Part shown: positions 50,760 through 61,979 of the stretch, one piece after another
How positions within the stretch are numbered: position 1 is the first letter of the stretch
Layout: every line of letters starts with the position of its first letter
DNA from: Mycobacterium hubeiense
GTDB lineage: Bacteria > Actinomycetota > Actinomycetes > Mycobacteriales > Mycobacteriaceae
Direction of reading: 5' to 3'
Length of the DNA stretch: 64,000 nt
NCBI RefSeq assembly: GCF_002838065.1
Contig: NZ_PIZU01000023.1
Coordinates: 16,102 to 80,101, forward strand
Made by a program: the position numbers and the translations under genes
The notes under the pieces: model-generated
What the model saw: only the letters and a program-made list of their open reading frames with translations
Told to the model about the DNA's origin: nothing
Databases searched by the model: none

Positions 50760-51938
50760 GTGACGCGGCGATATGACCTCGTGATCGTGGGCGGCGGTCC
50801 GGCGGGTTCGGCGGCGGCGTGGCAGGCCGTACAGACCGGCGCCCGGGTGGTCGTATGCGACAAGGCCGAGTTTCCGCGGGACAAACCGTGCGGCGACGGG
50901 CTGACCCCGCGCGCCGTCAGCTATATCCAGAAAATGGGCCTGGCCGACCAGATCGCCAACTTTCATCGCGTCAACGGCGCCAAGGTGTTCAGCCCGAGCG
51001 AATGGGAGCTCTCGTTCCCGCGTCGTCCCGGCATGCCCGACCACGGCCACGTCGCCCGCCGGCTGGAGCTGGATGCGATGCTGCTCAAACAGGCCGAGTC
51101 CGCGGGTGCCGAGGTGCGCCAGTCCGCCGAGGTCGTCGGCCCTGTGGTGGACGACGACGGACGCATCGCGGGCGTGACACTCAGAAGCGGCGAGCAAATT
51201 CGCGCCGACGCGGTGATCGCCGCCGACGGCGCCTACTCGCCGATCAAGCGGGCGCTGAAGCTCGATTCGCAATACAGGGGCTACTCCGCGATCGCGATCC
51301 GCGCCGAGATGCCGATAAACCGGCCCGACACCGATTCGCTCGACATCTATCTGAAGCTGATGTTCCGCGGTGACCAGCTGCCCGGCTACGGCTGGGTGTT
51401 CCCGCTCGGGGGCGGCCGGGTCAACATCGGGCTCGGCTACGTGAACAGCTACAAGAACTGGCAGCAGATCAACTCCACCCAGCTGCTCGGAGAATTCTTG
51501 GCGAGCCTGCCCGCCGACTGGGAGCTGCCGGGCATCGACGAATTGAAAACCTGCAAGGCCGTGCAGGGCTGGCGGCTGCCGATGGGTTTTACCGCATGGC
51601 CGCCGTGGAGACCGGGCGTTCTCTTCGCCGGCGATGCACTGGGAGCGGCCAGGCCGGCATCGGGTGCCGGCATTTCCAAGGCGCTACAGTCCGGGATGGC
51701 GGCAGGGGAGTGCGCCGTCGCGGCGTTGACCAACAGCGGGCCAGACGATTTCAGCAATTACACGCTGCGGATGCAGGAGGCGTGGGGCAAGGAGTACCGC
51801 CGGGGCCGCTACTTCCACAAGCTGGTGGGCATCCCGGCGATCGCCAACGCCGGCGTCAAAGTCCTTGACACCGTGAGCCATCCGAGCATCCGGGCGCATC
51901 TTCTGTTCTGGGAACAGTGGGCCAAACCACAGAAATGA
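50760..51938 (+). CDS. Geranylgeranyl-reductase-family FAD oxidoreductase (MenJ-like)
   Basis: 392 residues. FAD-binding GGGPAGS (11-17), PCGDGLTPRAV (42-52, the family signature), Rossmann return ADAVIAADGAYSPIKR and LFAGDALGAARPASGAGI. The family reduces isoprenoid double bonds; in mycobacteria MenJ hydrogenates the beta-isoprene of menaquinone. This locus is not beside men genes, so it may be a paralogue acting on another polyprenyl lipid. GTG start; ribosome-binding site weak. Confidence 0.84.
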   Translation: MTRRYDLVIVGGGPAGSAAAWQAVQTGARVVVCDKAEFPRDKPCGDGLTPRAVSYIQKMGLADQIANFHRVNGAKVFSPSEWELSFPRRPGMPDHGHVARRLELDAMLLKQAESAGAEVRQSAEVVGPVVDDDGRIAGVTLRSGEQIRADAVIAADGAYSPIKRALKLDSQYRGYSAIAIRAEMPINRPDTDSLDIYLKLMFRGDQLPGYGWVFPLGGGRVNIGLGYVNSYKNWQQINSTQLLGEFLASLPADWELPGIDELKTCKAVQGWRLPMGFTAWPPWRPGVLFAGDALGAARPASGAGISKALQSGMAAGECAVAALTNSGPDDFSNYTLRMQEAWGKEYRRGRYFHKLVGIPAIANAGVKVLDTVSHPSIRAHLLFWEQWAKPQK

Positions 51939-51950
51939 CGTCGGTGCTGG

Positions 51951-54313
<2,363 letters not shown>

Positions 54314-54314
<1 letters not shown>

Positions 54315-54733
54315 CAGCGCTCCTGGATGCGAATCATGTTGCCGGCCGGATCCCGCAGCGCGCAGTCGCGCACCCCGTAGGGCTGCTGGGTGGGTTCCTG
54401 GATGATCTCGCCCTGGCTGTTCTGCAGGCCGGCCTGCAGCTGCTCGAACGCCGCGTCGAGGTCTTTGGTGGCCAGCACCAGCGTGCCGAAGGTGCCCTTG
54501 GCCATCATCTCGGCGATGGTACGGCGCTCGTCGTCGGTGAGCCCGGGGGTGGCCGTCGGCGGGTACAGAACCACGGAGGTGTCCGGCTGAGTGGGCGGTC
54601 CGACGGTGATCCAGCGCATCGTGCCGCTGCCGACATCGACCCGGACCTCGAAGCCGAGAGTGTCGCGATAGAACGCCAGGGATTCTTCCGGGTCGTTGTG
54701 GGGCAGCATGCTCGAGTGAATCGTGATGTCCAT
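54314..54733 (-). CDS. VOC-family (glyoxalase/bleomycin-resistance fold) protein
   Basis: 139 residues with paired betaalphabetabetabeta modules: SMLPHNDPEESLAFYRDTLGFEV and TLVLATKDLDAAFEQLQAG ... CALRDPAGNMIRIQ. The conserved His of the first module and Glu near the end are consistent with a metal site in some members, but catalytic ligands are not certain. Encoded between AraC and UvrA2-like genes; may bind or modify the toxin sensed by AraC. ATG 54733 is 5 bases after the AraC stop. Confidence 0.84.
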
Positions 54734-54738
54734 GTCGG

Positions 54739-55200
54739 TCACGGTAGGTGCAGCCCGACGGCCGGCGCTTCTCGATTCCTGATCGGTCTGGTGATGTGCT
54801 TCTCGACACACGACGGCATGCCCTCCGTCACGTGAGCTGTGTTCTCCCGGTAGGCGCTGGGTGACATGCCGACCAGCTCGGTGAATCGGGTGCTGAACGT
54901 GCCGAGCGACGAGCACCCGACGGCGAAACACACCTCCGTGACGCTGAGGTCGCCGCGACGCAGCAGCGCCATCGCGCGCTCGATGCGCCGCGTCATCAGG
55001 TAGGAGTACGGCGACTCCCCGTAGGCGAGCTTGAACTGGCGGGACAAATGCCCGGCCGACATATGAGCGTCACGAGCCAGCGCCTCGACGTTGAGCGGCT
55101 GTGCGAATTCCCGGTCGATCCGATCGCGGACGCGGCGCAACTGGACGAGGTCGCGCAGGCGTTGCGCTTCGGCGGGAGTGGTGCTGCTCACGACGGCCAT
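54739..55200 (-). CDS. AraC-family transcriptional regulator (short, HTH-only)
   Basis: 153 residues containing mainly the two-HTH AraC domain: LNVEALARDAHMSAGHLSRQFKLAYGESPYSYLM and LSVTEVCFAVGCSSLGTFSTRFTELVGMSP, then a basic C-terminal tail. No large effector domain, so it may sense through redox or small ligands, or be activated by another protein. Leads a three-gene operon (AraC, VOC, short UvrA) and probably induces it. Divergent from the fatty-acyl-AMP ligase, 43 bases apart. Confidence 0.85.
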   Translation of the reverse strand: MAVVSSTTPAEAQRLRDLVQLRRVRDRIDREFAQPLNVEALARDAHMSAGHLSRQFKLAYGESPYSYLMTRRIERAMALLRRGDLSVTEVCFAVGCSSLGTFSTRFTELVGMSPSAYRENTAHVTEGMPSCVEKHITRPIRNREAPAVGLHLP

Positions 55201-55243
55201 CGTGCCACCCGTCGGACGCCGTGGTCACACATAGACTGCGCTC

Positions 55244-57076
55244 ATGCACCTCGGCCGCCAAGACTCCGTGGGGCACAACGGGCTACTCCACATCGAGGAG
55301 TGCTTGGACGCCGACGGCCGCGTCGTGCTGCCGCCGGAAACCACCCTGATCTCGCTCATCGACCGCGCCATCGCGAATGTCGGGGACTGCCTCGCGTACC
55401 GCTACCTGGACCACACCGGATCTGGCGCCGCGCACGCGGTCGAGCTGACCTGGGCTCAGCTCGGCGTTCGGCTGCGGGCCATCGCCGCGCACCTGCAGCG
55501 GCTCACCATTCGTGGGGAGCGGGTGGCGATCCTCGCGCCGCAGGGCCTCGACTACGTCATCGCATACTTCTCCGCGATCAAGGCGGGCAACATCGCCGTC
55601 CCATTGTTCGCGCCCGAATTGCCCGGCCACACGGAACGTCTCGAGACGGCGCTGCGCGATTCCCAACCGAGTGTCGTGCTCACGACGACGCCGGCGCGTG
55701 AGGTCGTCCGGGCGGCGTTGGAGGCGCTGTCGCTGGATCCGTCGCCGCACATCGTGGCCGTCGATGAGGTGCCCGACGCGGAGGGGGAGGCGTTCATCCC
55801 GGTCGAACTCGATGTGGACGACGTGTCTCATCTGCAGTACACCTCGGGGGCGACACGGCCACCGGTCGGCGTGGAGATCACGCATCGCGCGGCGGGGACG
55901 AATTTGGTGCAAATGATCCTGTCGATCGACCTGCTGGACCGAAAAACCCGCGGCGTCAGCTGGTTACCGCTCTACCACGACATGGGATTGTCGATGATCG
56001 GCTTCCCGACGATCTACGGCGGGCACGTGACGCTGATGTCGCCCACCGCGTTCATCCGTCGACCGCAGCGGTGGATCCGTGCCATGTCCGAGGAGGCGCG
56101 ACATGGCCGAGTGGTCACGGCCGCACCGAATTTCGCCTACGAGTGGACCGCACAACGTGGGCTGCCCGCGCCGGATGAGGACGTCGACCTCAGCGACGTG
56201 GTGATGATCATCGGGTCCGAGCCGGTCAGCATCGATGCCATCACGACGTTCAGTGAAGCGTTCGCGCCGTACAAGTTGCCAGCGACGGCGATCAAGCCGT
56301 CGTACGGCATCGCCGAGGCCACCCTGATGGTCGCGACCACCGATCCCGCCGACGCACCGACGGTGGTGCACCTGGATCGCGAGCAGCTCGGCGCGGGTCA
56401 CGCGGTCCGCGTAGCCGACTCACCCAACGCGGTAACGCAGGTGTCGAGCGGCCGTATTGCGCGCAGCCAATGGGCGGTCATCGTCGACCCTGCCACCGAG
56501 TCTGAGGTAGGGGACGCCGAAGTCGGCGAAATCTGGTTGCACGGCAACAACATTGGCCGCGGCTATTGGCGCCGACCGGACGAGACGCAGCGCACGTTCG
56601 GCGCCAAACTTCAGTCCCGCTTGGCTGAAAACAGCCACGCCGAGGGAGTGCCGATCGCGGGCACGTGGCTGCGGACCGGGGATCTCGGGGTGTATCTCGA
56701 CGGTCAACTCTACGTCGTCGGCCGGATGGCCGATGTGGTGAGCATCGATGGACGCAGTCACTATCCGCAGGACATCGAGGCTACCGCCGCGGCGGCCTCG
56801 CCGATGGTGCGCAAGGGATACGTCGCGGCCTTCTCGGTGGGGCAGGACGGTGACGAGCGCCTGGTGATCGCCGCCGAACGCGCGGCGGGCACCAGCCGCA
56901 TCGACCCTGCGCCAGCGCTCGATGCGATCAGATCCGCTGTGGCACAACGGCATAGGGTCACCGTCTCCGATGTGCGCCTGGTGCCCGCGGGCGCCATTCC
57001 GCGCACCACCAGCGGCAAGCTGGCTCGCTGGGCGTGCCGCAAGCAGTACCTCAGCGGGCGTCTGGGTCAGCACTAG
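55244..57076 (+). CDS. Fatty-acyl-AMP ligase (FAAL-type FadD)
   Basis: 610 residues, the FAAL length rather than that of an acyl-CoA synthetase. ATP/AMP motif YTSGATRPPVGVEITH (203-218), SWLPLYHDMGLSMIGFPTI, and LKPSYGIAEATLM-type core motif (KPSYGIAEATLM), with WLRTGDLGVYLDGQLYVVGRMAD near 490-515. FAALs make acyl-adenylates for transfer to polyketide synthases, e.g. in lipid virulence factors; no PKS is in the window, so the partner must be elsewhere. The penultimate residue of the 'SGST' loop is Ala (SGAT). Confidence 0.88.
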   Translation: MHLGRQDSVGHNGLLHIEECLDADGRVVLPPETTLISLIDRAIANVGDCLAYRYLDHTGSGAAHAVELTWAQLGVRLRAIAAHLQRLTIRGERVAILAPQGLDYVIAYFSAIKAGNIAVPLFAPELPGHTERLETALRDSQPSVVLTTTPAREVVRAALEALSLDPSPHIVAVDEVPDAEGEAFIPVELDVDDVSHLQYTSGATRPPVGVEITHRAAGTNLVQMILSIDLLDRKTRGVSWLPLYHDMGLSMIGFPTIYGGHVTLMSPTAFIRRPQRWIRAMSEEARHGRVVTAAPNFAYEWTAQRGLPAPDEDVDLSDVVMIIGSEPVSIDAITTFSEAFAPYKLPATAIKPSYGIAEATLMVATTDPADAPTVVHLDREQLGAGHAVRVADSPNAVTQVSSGRIARSQWAVIVDPATESEVGDAEVGEIWLHGNNIGRGYWRRPDETQRTFGAKLQSRLAENSHAEGVPIAGTWLRTGDLGVYLDGQLYVVGRMADVVSIDGRSHYPQDIEATAAAASPMVRKGYVAAFSVGQDGDERLVIAAERAAGTSRIDPAPALDAIRSAVAQRHRVTVSDVRLVPAGAIPRTTSGKLARWACRKQYLSGRLGQH

Positions 57077-57770
57077 CGGCGATGCGGGCAGAGGCGTCAG
57101 CGAGCACGGGCTCGCCGTGACCGAAGCCCGCGATCTGCGCCCTTGTTGCGGCGAGTTTCTCAAGTGAGCGGATCGCGGCGCTCCGATCGGTGTTGAAGAC
57201 GCCGAGGATTACCTGCCCGTGGAACTCGGCCACTGCGTCGCCGGTGAGCAACGCGTCGGCGGCGGGCAGATACAAAGCGATGCTGCCAGGGGTGTGACCC
57301 GGCACGCTGATGACGCGTGCGCCGCCCGCGAAACCCAGGACGTCGCCGTCGCGCACGGTGCGGTCGACGCGACACGGAGGTCCGTGCGGCGGCTCATCGA
57401 AGTCGGCCCGAATCGTCCGCTCGAAGTCGGTCAGCTGGGGAACGGGGCCGCATTCGACGCCTTGCACATACGGCGAATCCTCAGCCCCCGCAACCACTTC
57501 AACGTCGGACCAAGTCGCGATCTTGGCGGCGGACCCAGCATGGTCCTCGTGAAAGTGGGTGAGCACAATACGTTTCACGTCACCGGTTCGTCTGCCAAGC
57601 GTGGTCAAGGCGTCGGCGATCAACCCGGCGCTGTCCGGCCAGCCGGTGTCGACCAGCGTCACGTCGTCGGGCTCCACCCAGAGATAACAGTTCAGCAGAT
57701 GTGCCTGACCGCCGGGGATGCGGAGCCGGTACAACGACGGCGCCATCTGCAGAAGATCGGGTCGCGACAT
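57051..57770 (-). CDS. MBL-fold metallo-hydrolase
   Basis: 239 residues. Metal-binding motif THFHEDHAG (His72, His74, Asp76, His77), HTPGSIALYLPAADALLTGDAV and the C-terminal FGHGEP give a complete di-zinc site. Similar proteins hydrolyse glyoxalase thioesters, lactones or phosphodiesters; which one here is unknown. ATG 57770 is chosen over 57791 because the latter overlaps the divergent SRPBCC start. Overlaps the FAAL end by 26 bases (convergent). Confidence 0.85.
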   Translation of the reverse strand: MSRPDLLQMAPSLYRLRIPGGQAHLLNCYLWVEPDDVTLVDTGWPDSAGLIADALTTLGRRTGDVKRIVLTHFHEDHAGSAAKIATWSDVEVVAGAEDSPYVQGVECGPVPQLTDFERTIRADFDEPPHGPPCRVDRTVRDGDVLGFAGGARVISVPGHTPGSIALYLPAADALLTGDAVAEFHGQVILGVFNTDRSAAIRSLEKLAATRAQIAGFGHGEPVLADASARIAASADPDAR

Positions 57771-57790
57771 GGCCTCGAGGTTATCCACCA

Positions 57791-58327
57791 ATGGTCAATG
57801 CGACAGCCACTGCCGAACTGGTGAGCCAAGCACCTGGTCGAATCGCCAACTCGGCGCGCTCGGAGTCATTCGCGGCGCACGATGAGGTGTCCATTGCGTC
57901 GACCGGAAAGCAGTACGTCGAGACTGTCGCAATGCCGCTGCGCGGGACACGGTCGGTGCTGATTCGGGTGGTCGAGTCCGATCCGCCGCAGCGGCTGGTC
58001 ACCGATGGCGATCTGCCATTGTTGTTGCCGCGCATGGAGATTGAGTTCCGAAACATCGACGCGAACTCCTGCGAAGTCGCATGGCGGATGCTGAGCCGCG
58101 CGGAGAACGCCGTGGTCCGCTGGACCGTGCTGCCGTTTGCCCGATTGGCGATGGGCAGGCGGGCAAGAACAGGTCTGGGCAAGCTCAAGGAGCGACTCGA
58201 AGCCGGCGACGCAACCGCTCCTGGACCTGCGATGTGCGCGTCACCACCAACTTCGACCCGCAGTTCGCCGTCGAGGAGAAAGAACGTCTCGTCCTCGGCC
58301 AGATGCCGATGCACGGGACTGGCGTAA
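57791..58327 (+). CDS. SRPBCC (polyketide cyclase-like) protein with a foreign C-terminal tail
   Basis: 178 codons. Residues 1 to about 139 form an SRPBCC-type helix-grip protein (QYVETVAMPLRGTRSVLIRVVESDPPQRLVTDG ... VLPFARLAMGRRARTGLGKLKERLEAG). The remaining 40 residues are Ser/Arg-rich and are the antisense of a cupin gene, so the natural stop has been lost. Binds a hydrophobic ligand by family. The stop at 58325 is a chance stop. The junction near 58210 is described in the findings. Confidence 0.6.
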   Translation: MVNATATAELVSQAPGRIANSARSESFAAHDEVSIASTGKQYVETVAMPLRGTRSVLIRVVESDPPQRLVTDGDLPLLLPRMEIEFRNIDANSCEVAWRMLSRAENAVVRWTVLPFARLAMGRRARTGLGKLKERLEAGDATAPGPAMCASPPTSTRSSPSRRKNVSSSARCRCTGLA

Positions 58328-58485
58328 CCGCGTTCACCCCGGTGCTCCAGGACGTCCAGCGCTCCGGCTGTCGCGGCCCCGCTCGCGCGGACGCGGACCA
58401 ACGCACCCAGGAACCACACCGCCTGTTGAATCTCGGGTGTCAGCACTGCGGGAGCGGCCGGCTCGTCGTTCCCGTGAAACGTCAT
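58210..58485 (-). pseudogene. Cupin-domain protein, truncated at the 3' end
   Basis: From ATG 58485 the first 92 codons read as the N-terminal part of a cupin: ERGYASPVHRHLAEDETFFLLDGELRVEVGGD, with the two metal-ligand His and Glu of cupin motif 1 (HRHLAEDE). At about 58210 the sequence turns into the antisense of the SRPBCC gene, so cupin motif 2 is missing. The frame stays open to 57781 by chance. Likely the non-functional remnant of a metabolite-binding or dioxygenase-like cupin of about 150 residues. Confidence 0.7.
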
Positions 58486-58519
58486 GCCTCAATCAGACAC
58501 CAATCTCGGCAGTACAGGC

Positions 58520-59293
58520 TTAGCGGCCCCGCCAGTTGGGCTTGCGCTTTTCCCGCCAGGCCAGCACGCCTTCTGCGGCGTCCTCGGTCGCCGTGGCTAC
58601 CTTGCGCATGGTCTCGCCGAAACGGACCGACTCGATCCAGCCCATGTCGGCGGTTCGCCACGCCACTTCCTTGGTTGCGCGCTGAGCCAGGGGAGCGGCC
58701 TGGGTGAGGGTGCGCGCCCACGACCGCGCCTGCGCCTGTAGTTCGTCGGGCTCGACGAGCTTCCAGACCAGCCCAATCTCCTTGGCCCGCTGGGCATTCA
58801 TCGGCTTACCGGTCAGCAGCAGCTCCATCGCATCGGGCCACCTGACCCGCCGAGGCAATCGGATGGCCCCGACGATGGTGGGCACGCCGATCGATACTTC
58901 GGGGAAGGAGAAGCTCGCCTCGGTGGTGGCAATCACGAAGTCGCAGAAGAGAACTCCCGTCAGCCCGTAGCCGATACAGGGTCCGTGCACAGCGGCGATG
59001 GTCGGCTTGAAGAGTTCCATGCCGCTTTCGAACGAGTTGATCGTCGGCTTCTCCCAGAACGTGCCGCCGAACGTGCCGACCGACCCCTCACCGTCCTTGA
59101 GGTCGCCGCCGGCGCAGAACGTGCTGCCGTTGGCGGTCAGGATGCCGACCCACGCGTCTTCGTCGTCGCGGAACCGGTCCCAGGCGGCGTTGAGCTCCTG
59201 GCGGAGCGCGCCGTTGATGGCGTTGCGAGCCTCGGGCCGGTTGAGCGTGATGGTCGCGACGTGATCTTCGAGTTCATAGGTGACGAGGCTCAT
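58520..59293 (-). CDS. Enoyl-CoA hydratase/isomerase (crotonase family)
   Basis: 257 residues. NRPEARNAING, oxyanion-hole segments AGGDLKDGE and AVHGPCIGYGLTGVLFCDFVIAT, and the conserved FPEVSIGVPTIVGA are present. The two catalytic Glu positions of canonical hydratases are not both clear: the first is Asp/Gly (CIGYGLTG) and the second Glu in FPEVSIG, so the exact reaction (hydration, isomerisation or hydrolysis) is unsettled. Likely beta-oxidation of an unusual acyl-CoA. Divergent from the membrane protein at 59330. Confidence 0.85.
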   Translation of the reverse strand: MSLVTYELEDHVATITLNRPEARNAINGALRQELNAAWDRFRDDEDAWVGILTANGSTFCAGGDLKDGEGSVGTFGGTFWEKPTINSFESGMELFKPTIAAVHGPCIGYGLTGVLFCDFVIATTEASFSFPEVSIGVPTIVGAIRLPRRVRWPDAMELLLTGKPMNAQRAKEIGLVWKLVEPDELQAQARSWARTLTQAAPLAQRATKEVAWRTADMGWIESVRFGETMRKVATATEDAAEGVLAWREKRKPNWRGR

Positions 59294-59329
59294 GAGGGCA
59301 CCCTAATTGCGCGTTACGCTGGATCGCCC

Positions 59330-59866
59330 ATGCAGGTACTGACCGCTTCCGCCGGTTTCGGTCACACGGACTGCGAGCGCATCGTTCCAGCGGCGCTGGC
59401 GCAGCCCGTGCTGGCCCTCACGAGCCTGGCGTATGTCGTCGCCGGGCTCGTGGTGCTGTATTGGGCGAGGCGGATCAGTGCGCCGCTGACCAAGGGCACC
59501 GCAGTGGCCCTGATAGCGGTAGGCGCAGGCAGTTTCGCCTACCACGGGCCGCAGCCCTCGTGGGCGCAGGTCGTGCACGACGTGCCCATCGTCGCACTGG
59601 GAACGGTGTGTCTCGTCGGCTTCGTTGTCAGCGTTCGCCGGGGGGAGTGGTCGACGTGGTTGGCGCCGGCCGGGATCATGGCGCTGGCGCTGATCGCCTA
59701 CGCCGCGGGGCGCTCCGGCTCGCCGCTCTGCCGACCTGACAGCCTGTGGCAGTACCACGGCGCCTGGCATGTGCTGTCCGGCGCCGCCGTGATCTTGGCC
59801 GCCTTCGCCATGGCGCCCCGCGCGATGAAGTTTCGTGCCGCGGGCGGTCGGTATAGGCATGGCTGA
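59330..59866 (+). CDS. Seven-helix-like membrane protein with CREST-type His/Ser motif
   Basis: 178 residues with about six hydrophobic helices. The spacing of AGSFAYHGPQPSW (Ser, His), VVHDVPIVAL (His-Asp) and YHGAWHVLSGAA (His-x3-His...Ser) resembles the CREST superfamily (alkaline ceramidase, PAQR receptors, Per1), which use Ser/Asp/His zinc sites to hydrolyse amides inside the membrane. That would make it a lipid amidase; the match is by motif only. The next gene overlaps its end by 8 bases, so they are coupled. Confidence 0.68.
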   Translation: MQVLTASAGFGHTDCERIVPAALAQPVLALTSLAYVVAGLVVLYWARRISAPLTKGTAVALIAVGAGSFAYHGPQPSWAQVVHDVPIVALGTVCLVGFVVSVRRGEWSTWLAPAGIMALALIAYAAGRSGSPLCRPDSLWQYHGAWHVLSGAAVILAAFAMAPRAMKFRAAGGRYRHG

Positions 59867-60386
59867 GGAGACCCTCGTCGCGAGCACGACCATCAACGCG
59901 TCGGCCGAAACAGTGTTCGACCTGCTGGCGGATCCGTCGACGCACGCGGCGATCGACGGCACCGGATGGGTGCTGGAGCCTGTCGACCCCACGCCCCTCA
60001 CCGACGTCGGCCAGGTTTTCCGGATGGGGATGTACCACGAGAATCACCCCAACAAGCACTACGAAATGGCGAACCGGGTCGAGGTGTTCGACCGGCCGCG
60101 TGTCATCGCCTGGCAGCCCGGCGCGGAACCTCGCCATATCCCGGGCCGCGAAGCGAGCGACGACAGCACTGTCGAATACGGCGGATGGATCTGGCGTTAC
60201 GACCTCGAACCGGTCGGCCCCGGTCGAACCGAGGTCACGCTGACCTACGACTGGTCGCGAGTGCCGCCGCAGCACCGCGACATCGCGTTCCCGCCGTTCC
60301 CGCCCCAGCACCTGGACAACTCGCTGAAGCATCTGGCAGAGCTGGCCGAACGGCACACCAGTCGGTCAGGTGCCGCTGTCGACTAG
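59859..60386 (+). CDS. SRPBCC (polyketide cyclase/dehydrase-like) protein
   Basis: 175 residues: TTINASAETVFDLLADPSTHAAIDGTGWV, RPRVIAWQPG and WRYDLEPVGPGRTEVTLTYDWS are the helix-grip hallmarks of the START/SRPBCC family, which binds a hydrophobic ligand. ATG 59859 overlaps the stop of the preceding membrane protein. Two SRPBCC proteins within 2.5 kb. Convergent with the DUF4239 gene (21-base overlap). Confidence 0.83.
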   Translation: MAEETLVASTTINASAETVFDLLADPSTHAAIDGTGWVLEPVDPTPLTDVGQVFRMGMYHENHPNKHYEMANRVEVFDRPRVIAWQPGAEPRHIPGREASDDSTVEYGGWIWRYDLEPVGPGRTEVTLTYDWSRVPPQHRDIAFPPFPPQHLDNSLKHLAELAERHTSRSGAAVD

Positions 60387-61151
60387 GTCGAAAACCATGA
60401 GAGCGTGTGCGAACGGCCGCGGTGTGACGCCCACTGGGCCGAAGGGGTGATCGAGTGTGTACACGAGGTACAGAAGCAAGCCAAGCAGGACGGTCACCGC
60501 ACTCACCAGCATCATGTGACCGCGGTCGCTTCGGAGTCGCATCAAGCTGGTGAGCAGGATGAGCACGGCCCCACCGAAGATCAACGAACACCACAACAGC
60601 GGCGGTATCCGTGGTTTGGCGTCCACGATTCGCGTGCTGCGATCGGACGCCAAGGTGGTCAGTTCGCTAAGGAAAGCTTGATTGATCGGGTTGGCCGCGA
60701 CGCCGGATTGCCCTCTGCCCACGATGCGATACATATCGGCGATCGCAGCTCGGCCCTCGTTGCGAATGTGGCCGAATTCCTGCTTGCCCCATTCGGGACC
60801 TTGGGTGGCTTCGGCGTACCTGCGCAGCTGTTCACGTAGCTGTGATTGCTCCGGCTGCGGCATCGCGATCGTCTGTCGGTACATCGTCATCAACGTTGAC
60901 GCTTCATTGGCGACATTGACCTCCGCCGAGAGGAATTGCTGCCACCCGACGACGACGGTGAAACCAAGAAGCGCACCGTAGACGAGACCGACGACCGTCA
61001 GGAAGGGCGACAGTATCGAGTTGTGCTCCGGGCCCGTGTCACGCGAAACGATGCGGCTCGACAGCCATACGCTCGCCACCGCGATCAGCACGGCACCGAC
61101 GACGACGATGGCCAGAAGAAGCCAAGCGCCGAGTACCCCGAGGTCACCCAT
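60366..61151 (-). CDS. DUF4239-type membrane protein
   Basis: 261 residues, four hydrophobic helices: two N-terminal (LLLAIVVVGAVLIAVASVWL and VVGLVYGALLGFTVVVGW), a cytoplasmic helical domain with QQFLSAEVNVANEASTLMTMYR and two C-terminal helices. The arrangement matches DUF4239/bestrophin-like proteins, some of which may be ion channels. Function is unknown. Confidence 0.78.
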   Translation of the reverse strand: MGDLGVLGAWLLLAIVVVGAVLIAVASVWLSSRIVSRDTGPEHNSILSPFLTVVGLVYGALLGFTVVVGWQQFLSAEVNVANEASTLMTMYRQTIAMPQPEQSQLREQLRRYAEATQGPEWGKQEFGHIRNEGRAAIADMYRIVGRGQSGVAANPINQAFLSELTTLASDRSTRIVDAKPRIPPLLWCSLIFGGAVLILLTSLMRLRSDRGHMMLVSAVTVLLGLLLYLVYTLDHPFGPVGVTPRPFAHALMVFDLVDSGT

Positions 61152-61209
61152 CGGATCAGCATGTCAGCAAATGTCAAATCACAGCACCAGATGTGTCTAA
61201 ATACGACGG

Positions 61210-61902
61210 TCAAAGATGCTTGGTGGCCTCCCCGCGCGAGAGCGGGCTTAGTGCGGGGTGCGCGTCGACGAATACGCGCACCCAGTCGGGGTCGGTCTTG
61301 GCGTACTCGCGTAGTGCCCAGCCGATTCCCTTGCGCAAGAAGAAGTCCGGGTCATCGAGGTTGGCCTCGATGCAGTGGGTGAGTAGCTCGACGTCGGTGT
61401 CGCGCTTCGCGCCGAGCTGGCAGATGATCGATGCCCGCCGCTTCCACCGGTCGGTGTCCTCGCTCCACTCGCGCATCAGCGGTGTGACTGCGCCGGGGTA
61501 ACGACGCAGCAAGAGGCCGATGCGCTTGCTGGCCAGCTCGTCGACGAAGTCCCACCACGCCCCGGTGACAATCAGCTCCTCGTACAGCGGCAACCGGCTG
61601 GGTTCCTGCCACTTGGTGTAGCGGCGATACCCGGTGAGATCCACTGCCATGTAACGCTCTTCCCGGTACTCCGCGCCATGCCACAGCTCGAGCACCGTGG
61701 CAACCCAGACGTCGACATCGGCCAATGGATGCTCGACGAACAACCGCGCCGCGAGTTTCGCCCGGGCCGGCTTCTGCACGCCGCGAAAGGGCATGTCGGA
61801 CTTCATGTAACGCTGCATGTCGGGCGCCTTGGCGGGATCCGCGAGTGCGGCCAGACCGGCCCGGACCGCATTGACCAGGCCGGCGTCGAACTGTCGGGGC
61901 AC
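61210..61902 (-). CDS. AlkD-like DNA alkylation repair (HEAT-repeat) protein
   Basis: 230 residues of HEAT-like helices. Typical elements: DMQRYMKSDMPFRGVQKPARAKL, WHGAEYREERYMAVDL, LITG-type VTGAWWDFVDELASKRIG, WKRRASIICQLG and FFLRKGIGWALREYAKTDP. AlkD glycosylases remove positively charged alkylpurines using residues in the concave surface; WWDFVDELA carries the family's Trp and Asp. GTG 61902 is the only plausible start (upstream frame does not fit). Convergent with nothing close; 58 bases from DUF4239. Confidence 0.85.
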   Translation of the reverse strand: MPRQFDAGLVNAVRAGLAALADPAKAPDMQRYMKSDMPFRGVQKPARAKLAARLFVEHPLADVDVWVATVLELWHGAEYREERYMAVDLTGYRRYTKWQEPSRLPLYEELIVTGAWWDFVDELASKRIGLLLRRYPGAVTPLMREWSEDTDRWKRRASIICQLGAKRDTDVELLTHCIEANLDDPDFFLRKGIGWALREYAKTDPDWVRVFVDAHPALSPLSRGEATKHL

Positions 61903-61979
61903 GCGGTCATTCTGCAATAGGCACACAGAACCGATATGTGCGACGATGCCAGGGCCCGAACGGAGAGGACCGCCGAGTA

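Noticed and set aside
57781..58209. Continuation of the cupin frame as a real 234-residue protein
   Set aside because: The part past 58210 is the antisense of the SRPBCC gene and lacks cupin motif 2.
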